NCBI GenBank assembly: GCA_012295275.1
Contig: CM022679.1
Span: 21,206,110 to 21,270,109 of the forward strand
Direction of reading: 5' to 3'
Length of the DNA stretch: 64,000 bases
From: Chrysomallon squamiferum
Lineage: Eukaryota; Mollusca; Gastropoda; Neomphalida; Peltospiridae
Shown here one piece after another: positions 28,767-42,600 of this stretch. Every line of letters starts with the position of its first letter. The first letter of the stretch is position 1. The position numbers were made by a program, and so were the translations under genes. The notes under the pieces were generated by a model. It saw only the letters and a program-made list of their open reading frames with translations. It ran no database searches and was not told the DNA's origin.

Positions 28767-31700
28767 TATTGTTCTCCATTCAGACTTCAAAGAAATGCTG
28801 CTAACAGCTGAGAAGGGAGCTCCAAGGAAAATGAAATCTCAGGATTTCATTCAGCCACCTCCTCCATTAAAACAGAGGTTGTCTGCCCCTGATTTGGATA
28901 TTCAGATTCCTGTAATACTGAAAGACAAGAAGATAGAAAAGAAGGATAAAGGCTTTACAATGTTTGGAAACAAACCAAGATTGAAAAAAGCCTTGATGAA
29001 AATGAATTTGTTACCAAAAAATTTAAATAGCAGGTATGTAAGTAAAAAAAAAAAAAAAAAAAAAAAAGTATTTTTATTTACACACATACATACATACATA
29101 CATACATACACACATATACACACACATATTGTCTGTTTTATTTTTGTTTTTAGTTTATTATTATTTTTATTAATATTTTATTGTTATTGTTATTAATATT
29201 ATTATAATAAATTTTTACAGGATAATAGTTCTATTTAGTTAGTTATGGACAGATGTTGATTATTTTGTTTTCTTTTTGCCTTCTTAAATTAATACATCTA
29301 GTGGAAGTAATATAATGTTAATAATTTATCTGTATTTATAATAAGTGTTATTTTATTTTTGATATTTACCTATTTCAAATGTTTTATTAACATTCATTAT
29401 GTTATTTTTGTTATTGTTTGAATTATTTATTTATTTTGTATTTTTTACTCAATAAGATATAACTTATAAATAATTACCTGCATCAATGCACTCATAAACT
29501 CACACTTTCTTTCCACATGTAATCTGTCTTTTTTTAAAATATTTTCATCTATTAAATTACATTTATTTCAGTGATGGCAATAACATGAATCATTCAGATG
29601 AAAGCTTGTACACGAAGCCGTCGCGCAAATCATCAACATCGTCTACCTCATCATCGAATGCGGGATTGTCAAATCATCTGAGTGCTAGTAACCCTGATCT
29701 CTCCAGCCTCGCCGTGCTGTCGGTGAACGACGTTGCCAACGATCTGCCAGACCACGTCATCAAAGTGTACAAAGCTGACCAGTCTTTCAAATACCTTCCT
29801 ATTCACAAGGTCAGTTGTCGTTTTTCAGTCTTTGTTGATTTTTGTGAAGGATTATTATTTAAAAAAAAAATTGTTAAGATAAATTTGTTTGATATATATT
29901 TTTTTATAATGTGTAGTCATTATTATCATCATCATCATCATCATCATCATTATTAATTATTTTTAACATTATTCAGGAAACTACTGCCAAAGAAGTTGTA
30001 ATGCTGGCTCTACAGGAATTTGGAATAACAGATCCTAGCTGGTAATTAAATATTTTAGTTTTATCTCTGTAGTATTATTTTTTAAATTTTTTTATATAGT
30101 TCAGATTTTAGGATATTAATAAAGTTTAAATTAAAATTAATTTTTTATCTTCCTGCTTCTGAATTATTAACTTTAAAGAACACATTCATTTCCATATTCT
30201 TACCAAAGTAATATTGATTTTTATATCAATTAATTGCTCAGAAGCTGTTTATATATATATTTAATTACTTATGGTACCAAAAAAATTATTAATTACCAAT
30301 TTTTTTTTATATCTAATATTACAGAAATTACTTGCTGGATATTAATTGTTATTACTAATTATTATTTATTATAGTAACTGCACAATTTTTTATTAATCAT
30401 TTATGGTATAATTATCATTGTTAATTTGTTATTAAACTATAAAATTATTCATTGGATTTTAAATTATTAATTACTTAATGAACATTATAATTTATTTGTT
30501 AACTGAAATGTTATAAATAAATATTATTTATTGCATTACAGTAATTACTCAGTTGATATTATTAATAATTACTTAATATTGTAATTTATTAATCAGATTT
30601 TATATTATTTAAGTAATTATATTATTTATTTTGATACTAATTGTTATTATTCACTAATATTGATATTTACTTTGTAAAAACAATTTCTGAATGCATATCG
30701 ATTATTAATTAATATTATAGTTTATTAGTGAGAAGTTTTGTTATTAAATTATAATTATAATTTGTTAGTTTAAATATAATACTCTTTGTTACACTCACTG
30801 GCTATTACTTATTAATTAGTTAATTGTAATATTACTGTTAATTACTGATTTAACTGTGATGTTGTTTTTACAGTAACTACTCGCTCTGTGAGGTGACTGT
30901 TCAGAACGAGAAGGTTATCAAACAGAAGAGACTTCCTGACCAGCTACAGAATCTGCAGGAGCGTCTGGCTATAAATGGCCGGTATGTAACCTAACAGTGT
31001 TGAGTTTGATCTGTCTCTTTGTCTCAGTCTCTGTCAACTTCAAATCAGCAAACTTAGAAACTGATACAATCTGAGAATTCAAGCAGTCTTAAATTTTGAC
31101 TACAAGAAACATTTTTTAGAAACTTGATTAAGATACGAAACTTCAGCCAATTTTGAAATTTTGACTACAATGAAAATTTTAGAAACTTTAGTTATATATA
31201 TATATATATATATATATAAAACCCATTCTTTATTTCCAAATGTGTATTTTGAAATAATAGAACAAATTTATCTATTTTCAAACCCGTGTTTTTTAAAGTG
31301 GTGAAAAAAAAAAATTTACAATTAATAAATTTAAGATAAATAAAATTCACCATTATTCCTGCAGAAATAATTAGCATATATTAACATTTTTAATCTCAGT
31401 ATCAGTTTCTCAGTTTGATGATTTGTTTTTTTAAATGTAATCAGGTAGTTGTGTTATGCTGTGTACTGAAAATGTCTAAATGTAGATGACTTATTATATT
31501 GTGTGTATATATATTAAACAGTATATATTTATATATATTAAAAACAAATATTTCTAAATATCTATATTTATTTAGTAAAATGTGTATTCTTTACTTACTA
31601 GCCTGTTGTGCATTCATGTTTGCAAGTAGATTATAATTTGGTGTTTCTAATAATTTTTATTTCCATAAAGAACAAATGAAAGAAGAACATTAATTTTCAA

Positions 31701-32748
31701 CTAAATTAGAAATTGTTATTTTTTAAGATTAACAAAAAATAAATTATTTAATTTTACACAGCACAAAAAAAATAAAAAAAGTAAATAAATAAATAAATAA
31801 AAAGAAAAAAGAAGATATTATATTTTGTAAATCCCACAATTATTAATTACTTGGGATTTTTTGTTTTTCTCTTGGATTTAAAAAATAATAATAATAATGT
31901 CAGGTTTAAAATGCACTTAATTTGACTAAAAATAAAAATAAAAATTTTAATATGATAAAACTGTTGTGATATTTTAATACTGAATACACGTGTGCTTGTG
32001 GTTCTTTTTTTCTCAGAGCACTGAAAACTTGCACACCATCAGATTTCAAAATACAAGTAAAATAAATTATAAAAAATTTTAAATACAAAATAATTTTAAG
32101 ATAGTCCACAAAAATCAAAACAAAAATCTCCAAAATTCAAAGATTTCATTCACTGAGATAAAAATTTAAAAAATTAAACCTTAGTAACAAAATAAAATAA
32201 TATAAAATGAAATAAAAAACAAATAAATAAATAAATAAAGACAAAAGATGAAACTAGTTGTAAAGCCCAGTATATATATAACATTTTGCAGCAAACATGA
32301 ATCATCAAATCTGTCTTTTGTTTTTACTTTTTTTTATTTTTACTTTTTTTTATTTTTACTTTTTTTTATTTTTATTATGTTCTTAATTCTAAATTCAAAT
32401 TTTAAAATTGTTTTTTTCTTAATTGTAATTTTAATTGTTAATAGTTCTGTGTAATTTTGAATAATCTGACAAAGTTGCTTTTGTCTGCATTGTTGTTTAT
32501 GAGAACACAGTTCTACTTTTTCACACTGTTACTGAATTATCTGTACATGTTTTATGTTATTATTTCTCTTTTTAAATGTTTCATTGAACACAGAATTGTG
32601 TTTTCTGGTCAGTCAGGCATCTTAGTAGGATGTTGTATTAAGGTTTACCAAGGCCTCAAAACTTTTCAATCTTAAATTTTTTTTAAATGTTTTAGTGAAA
32701 TTACCAACAGAAATAGTACATGTAGGTATTTAAAATTTGAAAATTTGA

Positions 32749-32789
<41 letters not shown>

Positions 32790-34451
32790 TTAATTTCACT
32801 GTTTAAATTATTTCCATGAAAAAAAAAAAAAAAAATATATATTAATTTAACATTTCAGAATTATATAAATGGAAATAACTGTCAACAAATTTCTTTTTAA
32901 AAATTCAGCAGTGAAAACATAATTTTGTTGTTTTATTTTTAAATTATCAATTTAGTTTGATTTCAATACTGTCTTACAAAAAGCTTAAAAATAAACCTTT
33001 AACATTGAAAACCGGACTTGGTAAGCCTTAAAAATATAATATCTGGTTTTGCTATTTAGTAAAAGAAAATGAAGTCAGGAATAATAAATAATGTTTGAAA
33101 ACTTAAAAAGAATTTTGCAGATGTATTACTTTGCCCAAAAGCCCCGAGCAGACAGCCCAACAAGATGAATTCTTTTCAATCACGGATCCAAAGATTTCAA
33201 ACATTGAGATCATCACTAGTAAAGCTTTCAAAAAAAAAAAAAAATTAATAAATTAATAATAACAATTAAATTTAAAAAATAAGCATGCACTCAATGGCCC
33301 CATTGTTTTGCCGCTTTGACCCTGCAGGGTACTGTGTGCGCATGGGCTTTTTCATTTACATCATCACATTTTTAAAAACCCATAAAATTTAATATTTTAT
33401 TATTTAAATATATACATTTTTTTTTTTTTTTCATTCCTTCCTATTTAACCCCTCACTTTTGTTGCCATGGATACTTACAAATAGGGAGATGGTTTTTCTT
33501 TTCACGGGCCAAGACCTGACTAACCTTGGAAAGTTTTTTTTTTCTTCATATTTTTTTTTTTTTTTTTCCTTTCTTATGTGTGTTGTGAGGTGGTTTTACT
33601 TAATTTCTGTTTTATTTGCCTTAATTTCTGTTAAACTTACTTATCTCATTGTTTTATTGTTTTAAAACATGTTTGTAGAGTTTTCTGTTTATATAGCTGC
33701 AGTGATGCATTGGGGGAAATTGATTTTTCAAACTTTATAACATATTCATCGGAGTGGGAAATTAAAAATTTAAATAAATGGATTGTAATGGAGAATTCTG
33801 TTTCACTGCAGTTGCTGTAATAAAAAAGTCTCATTTTGGTTTATTTATATTGATTCAAGTATGTGTATTCTGTCAGGTTCCATAAAGCTAAAATAAAAAT
33901 GTGTTTTTTAGTACAAACTGAAATGCACATACTTGTTTAAATAATGAAAGTGATTTCCTAAACTGCTCAAGAAAGAAGTATTAGATTAAAATCCTAGGCA
34001 TTTCAACATAAAATAAACTGTTTTAAATTTAGTAATCGATAACTGTTGCATGGTAGAAATATTTTAAATTTTATCTCGACATTACTATTTAATTGTGTGT
34101 GTTTTGTTTTATTAATTGTGTGTGGTTTTGCAAAGAGCATGAGCATTTTCAAGCTGTGTTGAAATTTGAAGTTTCTTTGTGTTCACCAATAACATTCTAA
34201 CTCAGCATGGAGAAACATAAATACAGTTTGTCATGAAATATTCTTTCTTGAAGCTTTAAGAAATACACAGTTGTATTAAATGCATGAGAAAACTTGGCTG
34301 GAATTGTAAACACTATTTCATGTTCCTAAATAAGAAATTAAATAGAGAATTTTACGTTAAATAAAACACACAACTACATACAAATAATACCTAGCTGTAT
34401 ATATCCATACATTTCAATCCTTCCTCCCACCTGTCTCTCTTTCTTTCTCTA

Positions 34452-34510
<59 letters not shown>

Positions 34511-37500
34511 ATCAGACACATACATTATATCCTGCATCTGATTCACATAAAAACACACAATATTATCAATCAAATCATTGCTGTTGATAAATTAACTGAT
34601 ATAATTAAAACAATTTAGTTTACCTCCAGCCAAGTTATAAACTTATTTAAACTCTTTTTTTTCCTTGTTTCAGTTTATTATTTGTTGTTCTGGAATGACT
34701 AATTCTCCTTTCATTTTAAAAACATGCATGATCCGTGTGATCTCCATTCCTCAGAATGTTTTTTTTTTTTTTTTTTTTTTATTATTTCTTTATGTTTTAG
34801 CTTCAGTTTTCATTGTTGTCTTGCATGCTACATCCACAGCTATGGAGAAATTAGACTGCACCACAAAAATATTGGAAATGAAAGAAGAATTGTTTTTTAA
34901 ATAAACTTTTTATTATTATTTTATCTTTTTAAATTCATTCTTAAGTTGAAATTTGTTAACTTTTTAAAGACTCCTTTATTTTATTATTATTATTTTTTTT
35001 AATTTTATTTACAGATATAAGATAATAGAAATTAATAAATACATACTTGTAATTTAAGCACTTAGTTAACTTAACAAATTCAGTTAGATCATAAACATTA
35101 ATGGTAATGATGCTAAAGCAAAGCACAGTTAAATGAAACTATATATTTTAGTTACATTAGATATTAGTACCTAACTTACTTTAGATTCACTGGTAGGCAC
35201 AATTCTAATTTCTCTGTGGGACAAGTTTCAGAATGTACGTTGTGTAATTCATATTAACAGAAAATATTTAAAATTTTCAATTTTCAGTTCAGTTGTATAT
35301 GCCATGTCTAATATACAGAATTTTCATTCAGTTGTTAGGAACTGTAAACTTCTTTTCAAAATTTGTAAAAATTATATTATTCTTAAAACAGCTGCATAAA
35401 ATACTATGGCTGTTTCTTTTGTGTCCTTTTGATTGACTGAAGCCTTTTAATATTTAAGATATTATTTATTGATATATATAAATTCTGTCAAGACAGATAT
35501 CGTGTGTATTTATCCTTATATTTATAATTAAATAAATAATAATAATTTTAGCATAAATAATATTAGTGATAGAAAAATGATTAAGGAAAAATTATACTGT
35601 TAACTGATTACACATGTACATTCTGAGCTTAATATTAATCATTATTCATCATCCATCCGCATGAAATAGCATGCAGATCAGATTAAAAATAATAATAATA
35701 ATAAAATAAAAGACATATTTTATTGTCTAACAATTTTTTTATAATGAATTTGAATTGAAATTTTGGTTGTTAAATCTGATCTGCATGCTGTATTATTAAA
35801 GATTTTGGGAACAATACATTTTAGAAATTAAAAATTAATTCATTAACAAATATTTAAAAAAATAAAATAAAATAAAGAAATAATAAAAAAAAAAAATGTC
35901 CAACAATAATAATTATAATAATAACATAAATAATAACATGAACTTTCTGAAATGAGTTTCCCAAATTCTGTAGCAAACACACATACACATACCTCATCAG
36001 TTATCCAAGCATAATGTGTGCGACACACAAAACAATCCCCTTGTAAAATGTTAGAAACTGGGACACCAGTCGGTCAGCTCGGGGCTAACAATGTGTTAAT
36101 TCTCCACTTGACTCAGGCGATCTTGTCCTCGTGTGCTCAGGTATTACCTCAAGAATAACCTGACTACGGACACCCTCGTTCCCGACGAGCTGATGGGAGA
36201 GCTGCTGAAGGAGAGCCAGATCAGCTTACTGCAGCTCAATTCAGGCGAGGTGGCATCCCAGCTCACCTTGGAGGACTTCAAGGCGTTTCGAGAGATGGAG
36301 CCCACGGAATACATCGACGATCTCTTTAAAATTGACTCCAAGTTTGGATGTCCTAATCAGAAGAAGTTTGCTGAGGTGAGGGAATGTTTTTCTTTCATTA
36401 ATTTTATTTTATTTTATTCTGTTGTACTCTATTCTATTCTATTCTATTTATTTATATATTTATTTTATTTATTTATTTATTATGAAATTTTATTTCATTA
36501 ATATTATTTTTGATGATTTTAATTTAAAATGTTGGTAATATGTAGTTTGATTTTAATGTTCATAAACAAACGGAGTAGGCCAAACCACTATAACTGAGCA
36601 GTTACATCACTTTGGTTTGATTTTAATTATGCTGACTTTTAATCAAAGCTTTTGTTACTATTGTGAATTTTGAATTTTGAATTTCTTTACATAGAAGAAA
36701 GTTAATTCTGTCATTTAAAGATGTGATAAGTGTCAAAATCTGATCTGAATTACAGTGATTACATTTTTAAATATATATAAAAAAATAAATAAATATATAA
36801 ATAAATAAATAAAAAGTGAACTGAATTTGGTAATAAGTTCTGTAAAATATACTTATTACCAAAAAAAAATAACAAACAAAAGTACAAATAAATATGTCTG
36901 GGTTTTTTTTTCTAAATTATAATTTTAATTTCTTATTATTGTTGTTTTTCAAGTATTGGTTTTAATTGTTGGATTTTTTGTTGTAGCTGGTCAACCGAGA
37001 GATGTTCTGGGTAGTGACAGAGATTTGTTCAGAAACCAGTCTAGTCAAACGTGCAAAACTCCTCAAACATTTCATTAAAATAGCAAGTAAGTAAAACCAG
37101 CTCACACATCTAAAACTAATTTCAGCATATATATATATATATATGGATGTATGTTTCTAAAACGTAAATAAATATTTTGTCATTTTATTATATTTTATTT
37201 TATTTTAACTAATTTATTTATTTATTTATTTATTTATTATAAAATTTTATTCCATTAATATTATTTTTAAAGGTTTTAATTTAAAAGGTTGGTAATTGTT
37301 TAACTGTTTTATTCCACAGAACACTGTAAGGACTGTAAGAACTTCAATTCACTGTTTGCTATTCTCAGTGGTCTTGGACATCAGTCAGTGACCAGGCTAC
37401 ACAACACATGGGACAAACTGCCCAGCAAATATCTCAAAATGTTTCAGGTAGTCAGTCACCTTCTCTCATTCACTTATTTTAACTTAGTTTTTCACTTACT

Positions 37501-39621
37501 CCTTTGACTAATCATTAATTTACTCCTGACTCAAGTGTTTGAGTTACTCTTGATTCATTTACTGTGAAGTAATTTGATTTGTTCTGTTTGAATCAATTGA
37601 TTCATTTACTGTGAAGTAATTTGATTTGTTCTGTTTGAATCAATTGATTCATTTACTGTGAAGTAATTTGATTTGTTCTGTTTGAATCAACTGATTCATT
37701 TACTGTGAAGTAATTTGATTTGTTCTGTTTGAATCAATTGATTCATTTACTATGAAGTAATTTGATTTATTATCTTTTATAGTTTTTGGCAGTTGACAGG
37801 TTAATTTTATTACAAGAAGACAAACACATTTCATTAACTGAGTTTCTGAAATTATTTTTTATATTATTTTATTTTATTACATTCACTGAAACAAACTTGT
37901 TATTGTTTTATTAATTTTATTTTCTCTTTGTTTTTACTGAAATAGTGATAAGCAATAACAGATGTAATTACTTTTGTTTTTTCTTTTAAATCATTATTTT
38001 AGTTCTGTTTTTCACCATTAATTTTTGAATGACATTATTATTATTTTTATATATTTAATTTTTTTAAAAGAAAAATCTTAAAAAAATATCCTTACTTACT
38101 ATATTTGTTTATAATATTACTGATATAATAATATTTTATATTTTTACTTTTTAAAACAGGATCTTCACAATATTATTACACAAAATATTAGATATAATAT
38201 TTTACATTTTTTTCCAGGCTCTTCAGAGTTTGATGTTTATTTGTATTTCAAACAGTATTACTGATAAAATGTTTAATATTTTTCAGATTTTTTCAGGATA
38301 ATAATATTTTACATTTTTAGTTTTTAAAACAGGTTCTTCAAAGTTTGATCTTTTTTTTTTTTTTTTTTTAATGTACATAATATTGCAGATATAATAATGT
38401 TTTTTAATTTTTACTTTTTTCATAACAGGATCTTCAGAGTTTGATGGATCCATCAAGAAACATGGCAAAATATCGCAGCCTTATTAACAGTGAACACACA
38501 CAACCTCCCATGGTGTGTCATAAGTTTATTTATTTCCTGTGATAAATCCTATTTTCTTGTTAATCATTTATTAATTACTGAAGTGTACAATATGAATATT
38601 AAAATTTAATAGTAATCAAATAGCTTATTTTATTTCAAAAATATGATTTATTGGTTTCTGTTTATTATTGAATATATGCTGTAGAATGAATCATTGCAGT
38701 GATGACAAAATAAATTAAAAGTGATATATTGGATGTATGGATAGATGGACAGATAACCAGATAGATATATTTTAAACTGGATGTAGTTGATAGAAAGAAA
38801 ATTGGTTTGGAAAACTAAACATTTTGTTTTGTATCTCCAGTAGCAATGCAGAATAATTTTCCTATTACCCCAATTTTTTTTTTTATAATTAATAGATTTA
38901 TTTTAAATCGTTTTTCTAACAAACACAACATTAACAAAAATTGGACTGCCTCAGAAAATCGTTCATAATGGGAGTTAATTTCTATTTCTGTTTCTCTCAG
39001 CTTCCATTTTTCCCACTGGTCAAAAAGGATTTAACATTCATTCACCTTGGTAATGATTCCATTGTCGATGGACTGATTAATTTTGAAAAGCTCCGAATGA
39101 TTGCCAAAGAAATCCGACATGTGTGCAACATGTGTTCTGCTCGTTACGTAAGTAAATTTATCAGTTTTTAATCTCCTATCAGTCGGTTAATGTAGAAAGT
39201 TGTTAGTGTAGCCCAATTTACCATTACTTTGTGTTTTGTTACTGTTAAATTTTGTTGTATATGTTCTGTGGGTGCTTTGAAAGTAAATTGAAAATGTTTT
39301 AAGAATTATTATTTCTGTTTCAGTCCAGGGATATAGATAGATAACTGTACAAACTGATTGAAATTTACTGTATTTTTAAATCTTTTTTTGTTTTTTTGTT
39401 ACTGATATATTTAGCTGAGTTTGTAATAAAATGAATTGAGAACTAAAACACGGTAATAAAATGACTTGTATTACTTTAGATTTATTGTTAAAAACTTGAA
39501 TAGTTTAAAAATAACTTATTCTACATATAGTGATAAAAACTTAAACACAGTTTTAACATGACTTACTTTACTGTAGATATGTGGTTAAAAACAGTTTTAA
39601 AACAACTTACTTCACTATATA

Positions 39622-39668
<47 letters not shown>

Positions 39669-42600
39669 ATTGTTTATTTTATTAAGTTGTAATAAAAACT
39701 AAAAACAGTTATTTTTTTGATTATTATTATTATTTATTATCATCAAATAATAATATTAAGATTTTGTCCTTTGGCATTCACTAGATGCATTTCCATGTTT
39801 GGTGCAGATTTTTTTTTTTTTTTTCACTTTGTTAATACAGAACTAAGCTGTGTTGTTGATATCAGTAACACAGTATTGATTATTTGTCTTAATGGATATT
39901 TGAAAAGACTTCAGTCAATCTCAACATGTTCTGTTAACGATTTCTTCATTAGAAATTAGTTGATTTTTTTTTTTCCCAGCCTATCTTGTGATTAACCCTT
40001 GAGCATTTGAAAAATTGTGTTTTATCAATAGTAGAATCTAATATATATTTCTGGTAATATTATTTTTTATTTTATTATTATTTTTTTAATTTCATTTAAT
40101 ATTATTATTATTATTATTTTCATGTGTTTATTTATTGTTATAATTATAATTAAGAATTAATTGATTGATTTATTGATTTATCAATAGTGGAATTTTAAAT
40201 ATATTTTCAGTAATGTTACTAATGTTTTGGGGTTTTTTTTTTTTTTAATTTCATTCATGATTATTATTATTATTTATTTTAAAAAATCTTTACTTTTATT
40301 ATTATTTTCATTTATTTATTTATTATTATAATTATTTGTCATTATTAATTGACTGATTTATTGATTAATTAATTAGTAATAATAATTTTTTTCTATTTTT
40401 TTCTTTCTCTTTTCTTTTCTTCTTCCTTTTTATTTGGTTTCTTTTTAAATCCTACAACTTTATCCAGAGACTTATTTTTATCTGTTTGCCTTTAGAAATT
40501 ATAAAAGTGTTTGATAAACTATTTTTATTATTTTTATTTTTCTAGGATGTAAGCAACATGTTTCTAGGATCCTCAGGAATGTTTTCTAGTTCTTTTGTTT
40601 CAAGTGTCGCAACATTAAAACGATCAAAGAACCGACGAGCTTCAACTCTTCCAAACCTGAAAAAAATGTATGAAGAGGTAGGTTGTCATGAAAATATGTG
40701 TCTCTCAGCTTTAAACTTATTTACTGTCTAGTTAGAAGTATTTGTGTTTATTAATATGTATTTGAAACAGGCAAGAAGATAACTGCAGGTGCAGTGATTA
40801 AATTTTAATGCAGTTTTAACTTGACTGGACTCTAGTTTTATTAGCACACCTCTCTGATATCTCATATTTTGCATTATTACAGTTTTATAATAAGAAATTC
40901 ATTAAACTGAAAATACTTAATATTAAAAATAAATCTAACTTTTTAACTTTTTTTAATTAACGTTTGATGATGCATACAAATAAATTAAATATGTATTGCA
41001 AACATTTTAGTTAATGTTTTTGTCAGCCACATTCTTTATAATAAATTATTTAAATCAGTTTAAATTGAAAAATTATGCAGGTTAATTTTGTTCAGCCTAT
41101 TTTTGTAACTGTTGGAAAATAAAACTAAGATAAAATTTGGTATTTGTTGTTACAGGCTCAGATGGTTCGGCGAGTGAAGTCTTATCTCCAGAACATGCAG
41201 ATTACAACAGATGAAGAGAAACTGAAAGACATGTCCCACAGATGTGAACAGCCAGGTGTGTGTAATAACAGTAACAACCTGATGTTGCTATTATTATTAC
41301 TATTATTATTATTGTTACTGTTATTATTAATGTTGTTTTTTATCTTTAACATATGATTTTATTATTTTTGTTATTTTTAAATTACTATTATTAGTGTTAC
41401 AATTAATGTTTTATTTTTATATTAATAATAGATATGTGTTTATTGTTGTTATTTATAAAATTATTATTTTATTATACTGTGTCTGTTGCTGTCATAATCA
41501 AAGGTGTTTCTGTTTTACAGTAATTATCAGTAATGTACATTTTTATTATTATTTTTAAATTATTACAATTTTTTTATCACACTGTTATTATTACTGTCAT
41601 TATTATTAATGTTTTTTTGTCTGTTTGTTATTAATTTCAAAGTATGTTATTAATCATCCTAGTTAATGCTTTTATTTAAATCAGTATTGGTTTTTTTTTT
41701 ATTGTAAAAGAAAAAAATATTTCACAATTGTGAAACCATTCTTAGACAAATTAAAATATATATATATAAAAAAGAAAAAAAAATATAATAAGAAGAAGTT
41801 AATAACTTTCAGTTTGTGCAGAACTAACTGCCATTGATTATTTTAATTGTGATTACTGATTCTGTTGTTGTTAATATTTGACTAAATAACTTTATATTTT
41901 TTGTAATTATTGTTGTTTTTTATCTTCAGCTCGTCGAAGAGACACCTCACCAAACATCCCTCAGGGCTCTCCTGGCCACAAGATAGACGAGACTAAACTA
42001 CTGCAGTCTGGACCCAAATTCGGTAAACACAACTAAATACAGTGAAACATGTTTTAACAGCTTCTGTTGCTAGAGTTATCTCATAACCCGTTTCTTTATT
42101 TCAGTAGAAAACATCTGCGATGGTTGCCCACTCCATTCAGCTAATAACAACTTTCGTTTTAAACAGTGCTGTATTTGTTATTGTTTCTATGAATTGTCAA
42201 TGAATAGTGTTTCTTTTTCTTTCTTTTATTTTTTTTATTTTTTTTTTACTCCCAGAGCATGGATATTTTTCTTTTTAATCTAAAGTTCATAAATTAAAAC
42301 TTCTGTTTTATTTTAATTTTTTTCTTTATATATTTTCTGCGATTGATTGTTGAATGATTTATTTATCGGTATTGTATCCCAGTAACCTCTGCATGGTTGT
42401 CATAGTAACCTATCAAGGGATTATTGGGGATTATCCAGCTTGAGGTTTATTTTACAATATGTGTACAATGTAAACAAAATGGTGGCAAGGATTGTTTTGA
42501 AATGTTTGGCTGATTTTTGCTTCGTATTTTATCATTGTGTCATAAAATTATTTATTTTGATAAATAAACATGCATTTTTTTAATTTCATGCTGACAAATT

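Larger units (their letters stand above)
30982..36140 (+). other. Largest intron (5.2 kb) with a possible cryptic exon and an inverted repeat
   Basis: Contents: a TA tract (31195-31217), AAT/ATT runs (31880-31897, 32754-32790), a CT microsatellite (34459-34503), a candidate frame-breaking exon (33121-33218) and a short inverted repeat (35668-35789). Several T-rich open frames have no protein family features. Confidence 0.88.
37448..38428 (+). other. Intron with a 47-bp minisatellite and duplicated acceptors
   Basis: 37546-37770 holds five 47-bp units; 38157-38428 holds three look-alikes of the next exon's acceptor and first bases. Between them the sequence is AT-rich. Confidence 0.92.

Noticed and set aside
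41281-41356. Poly-Leu extension of the exon at 41156
   Set aside because: It comes from intronic TTA/CTA repeats read past the donor at 41256; the next exon's phase confirms the splice.
42106-42280. Cys-rich open stretch after ttatttcag ([16 protein letters not shown])
   Set aside because: In phase with the previous exon but without a usable donor; runs into T-rich sequence. The next exon joins 42022 directly with perfect family agreement (FGSESP versus FGINSP).
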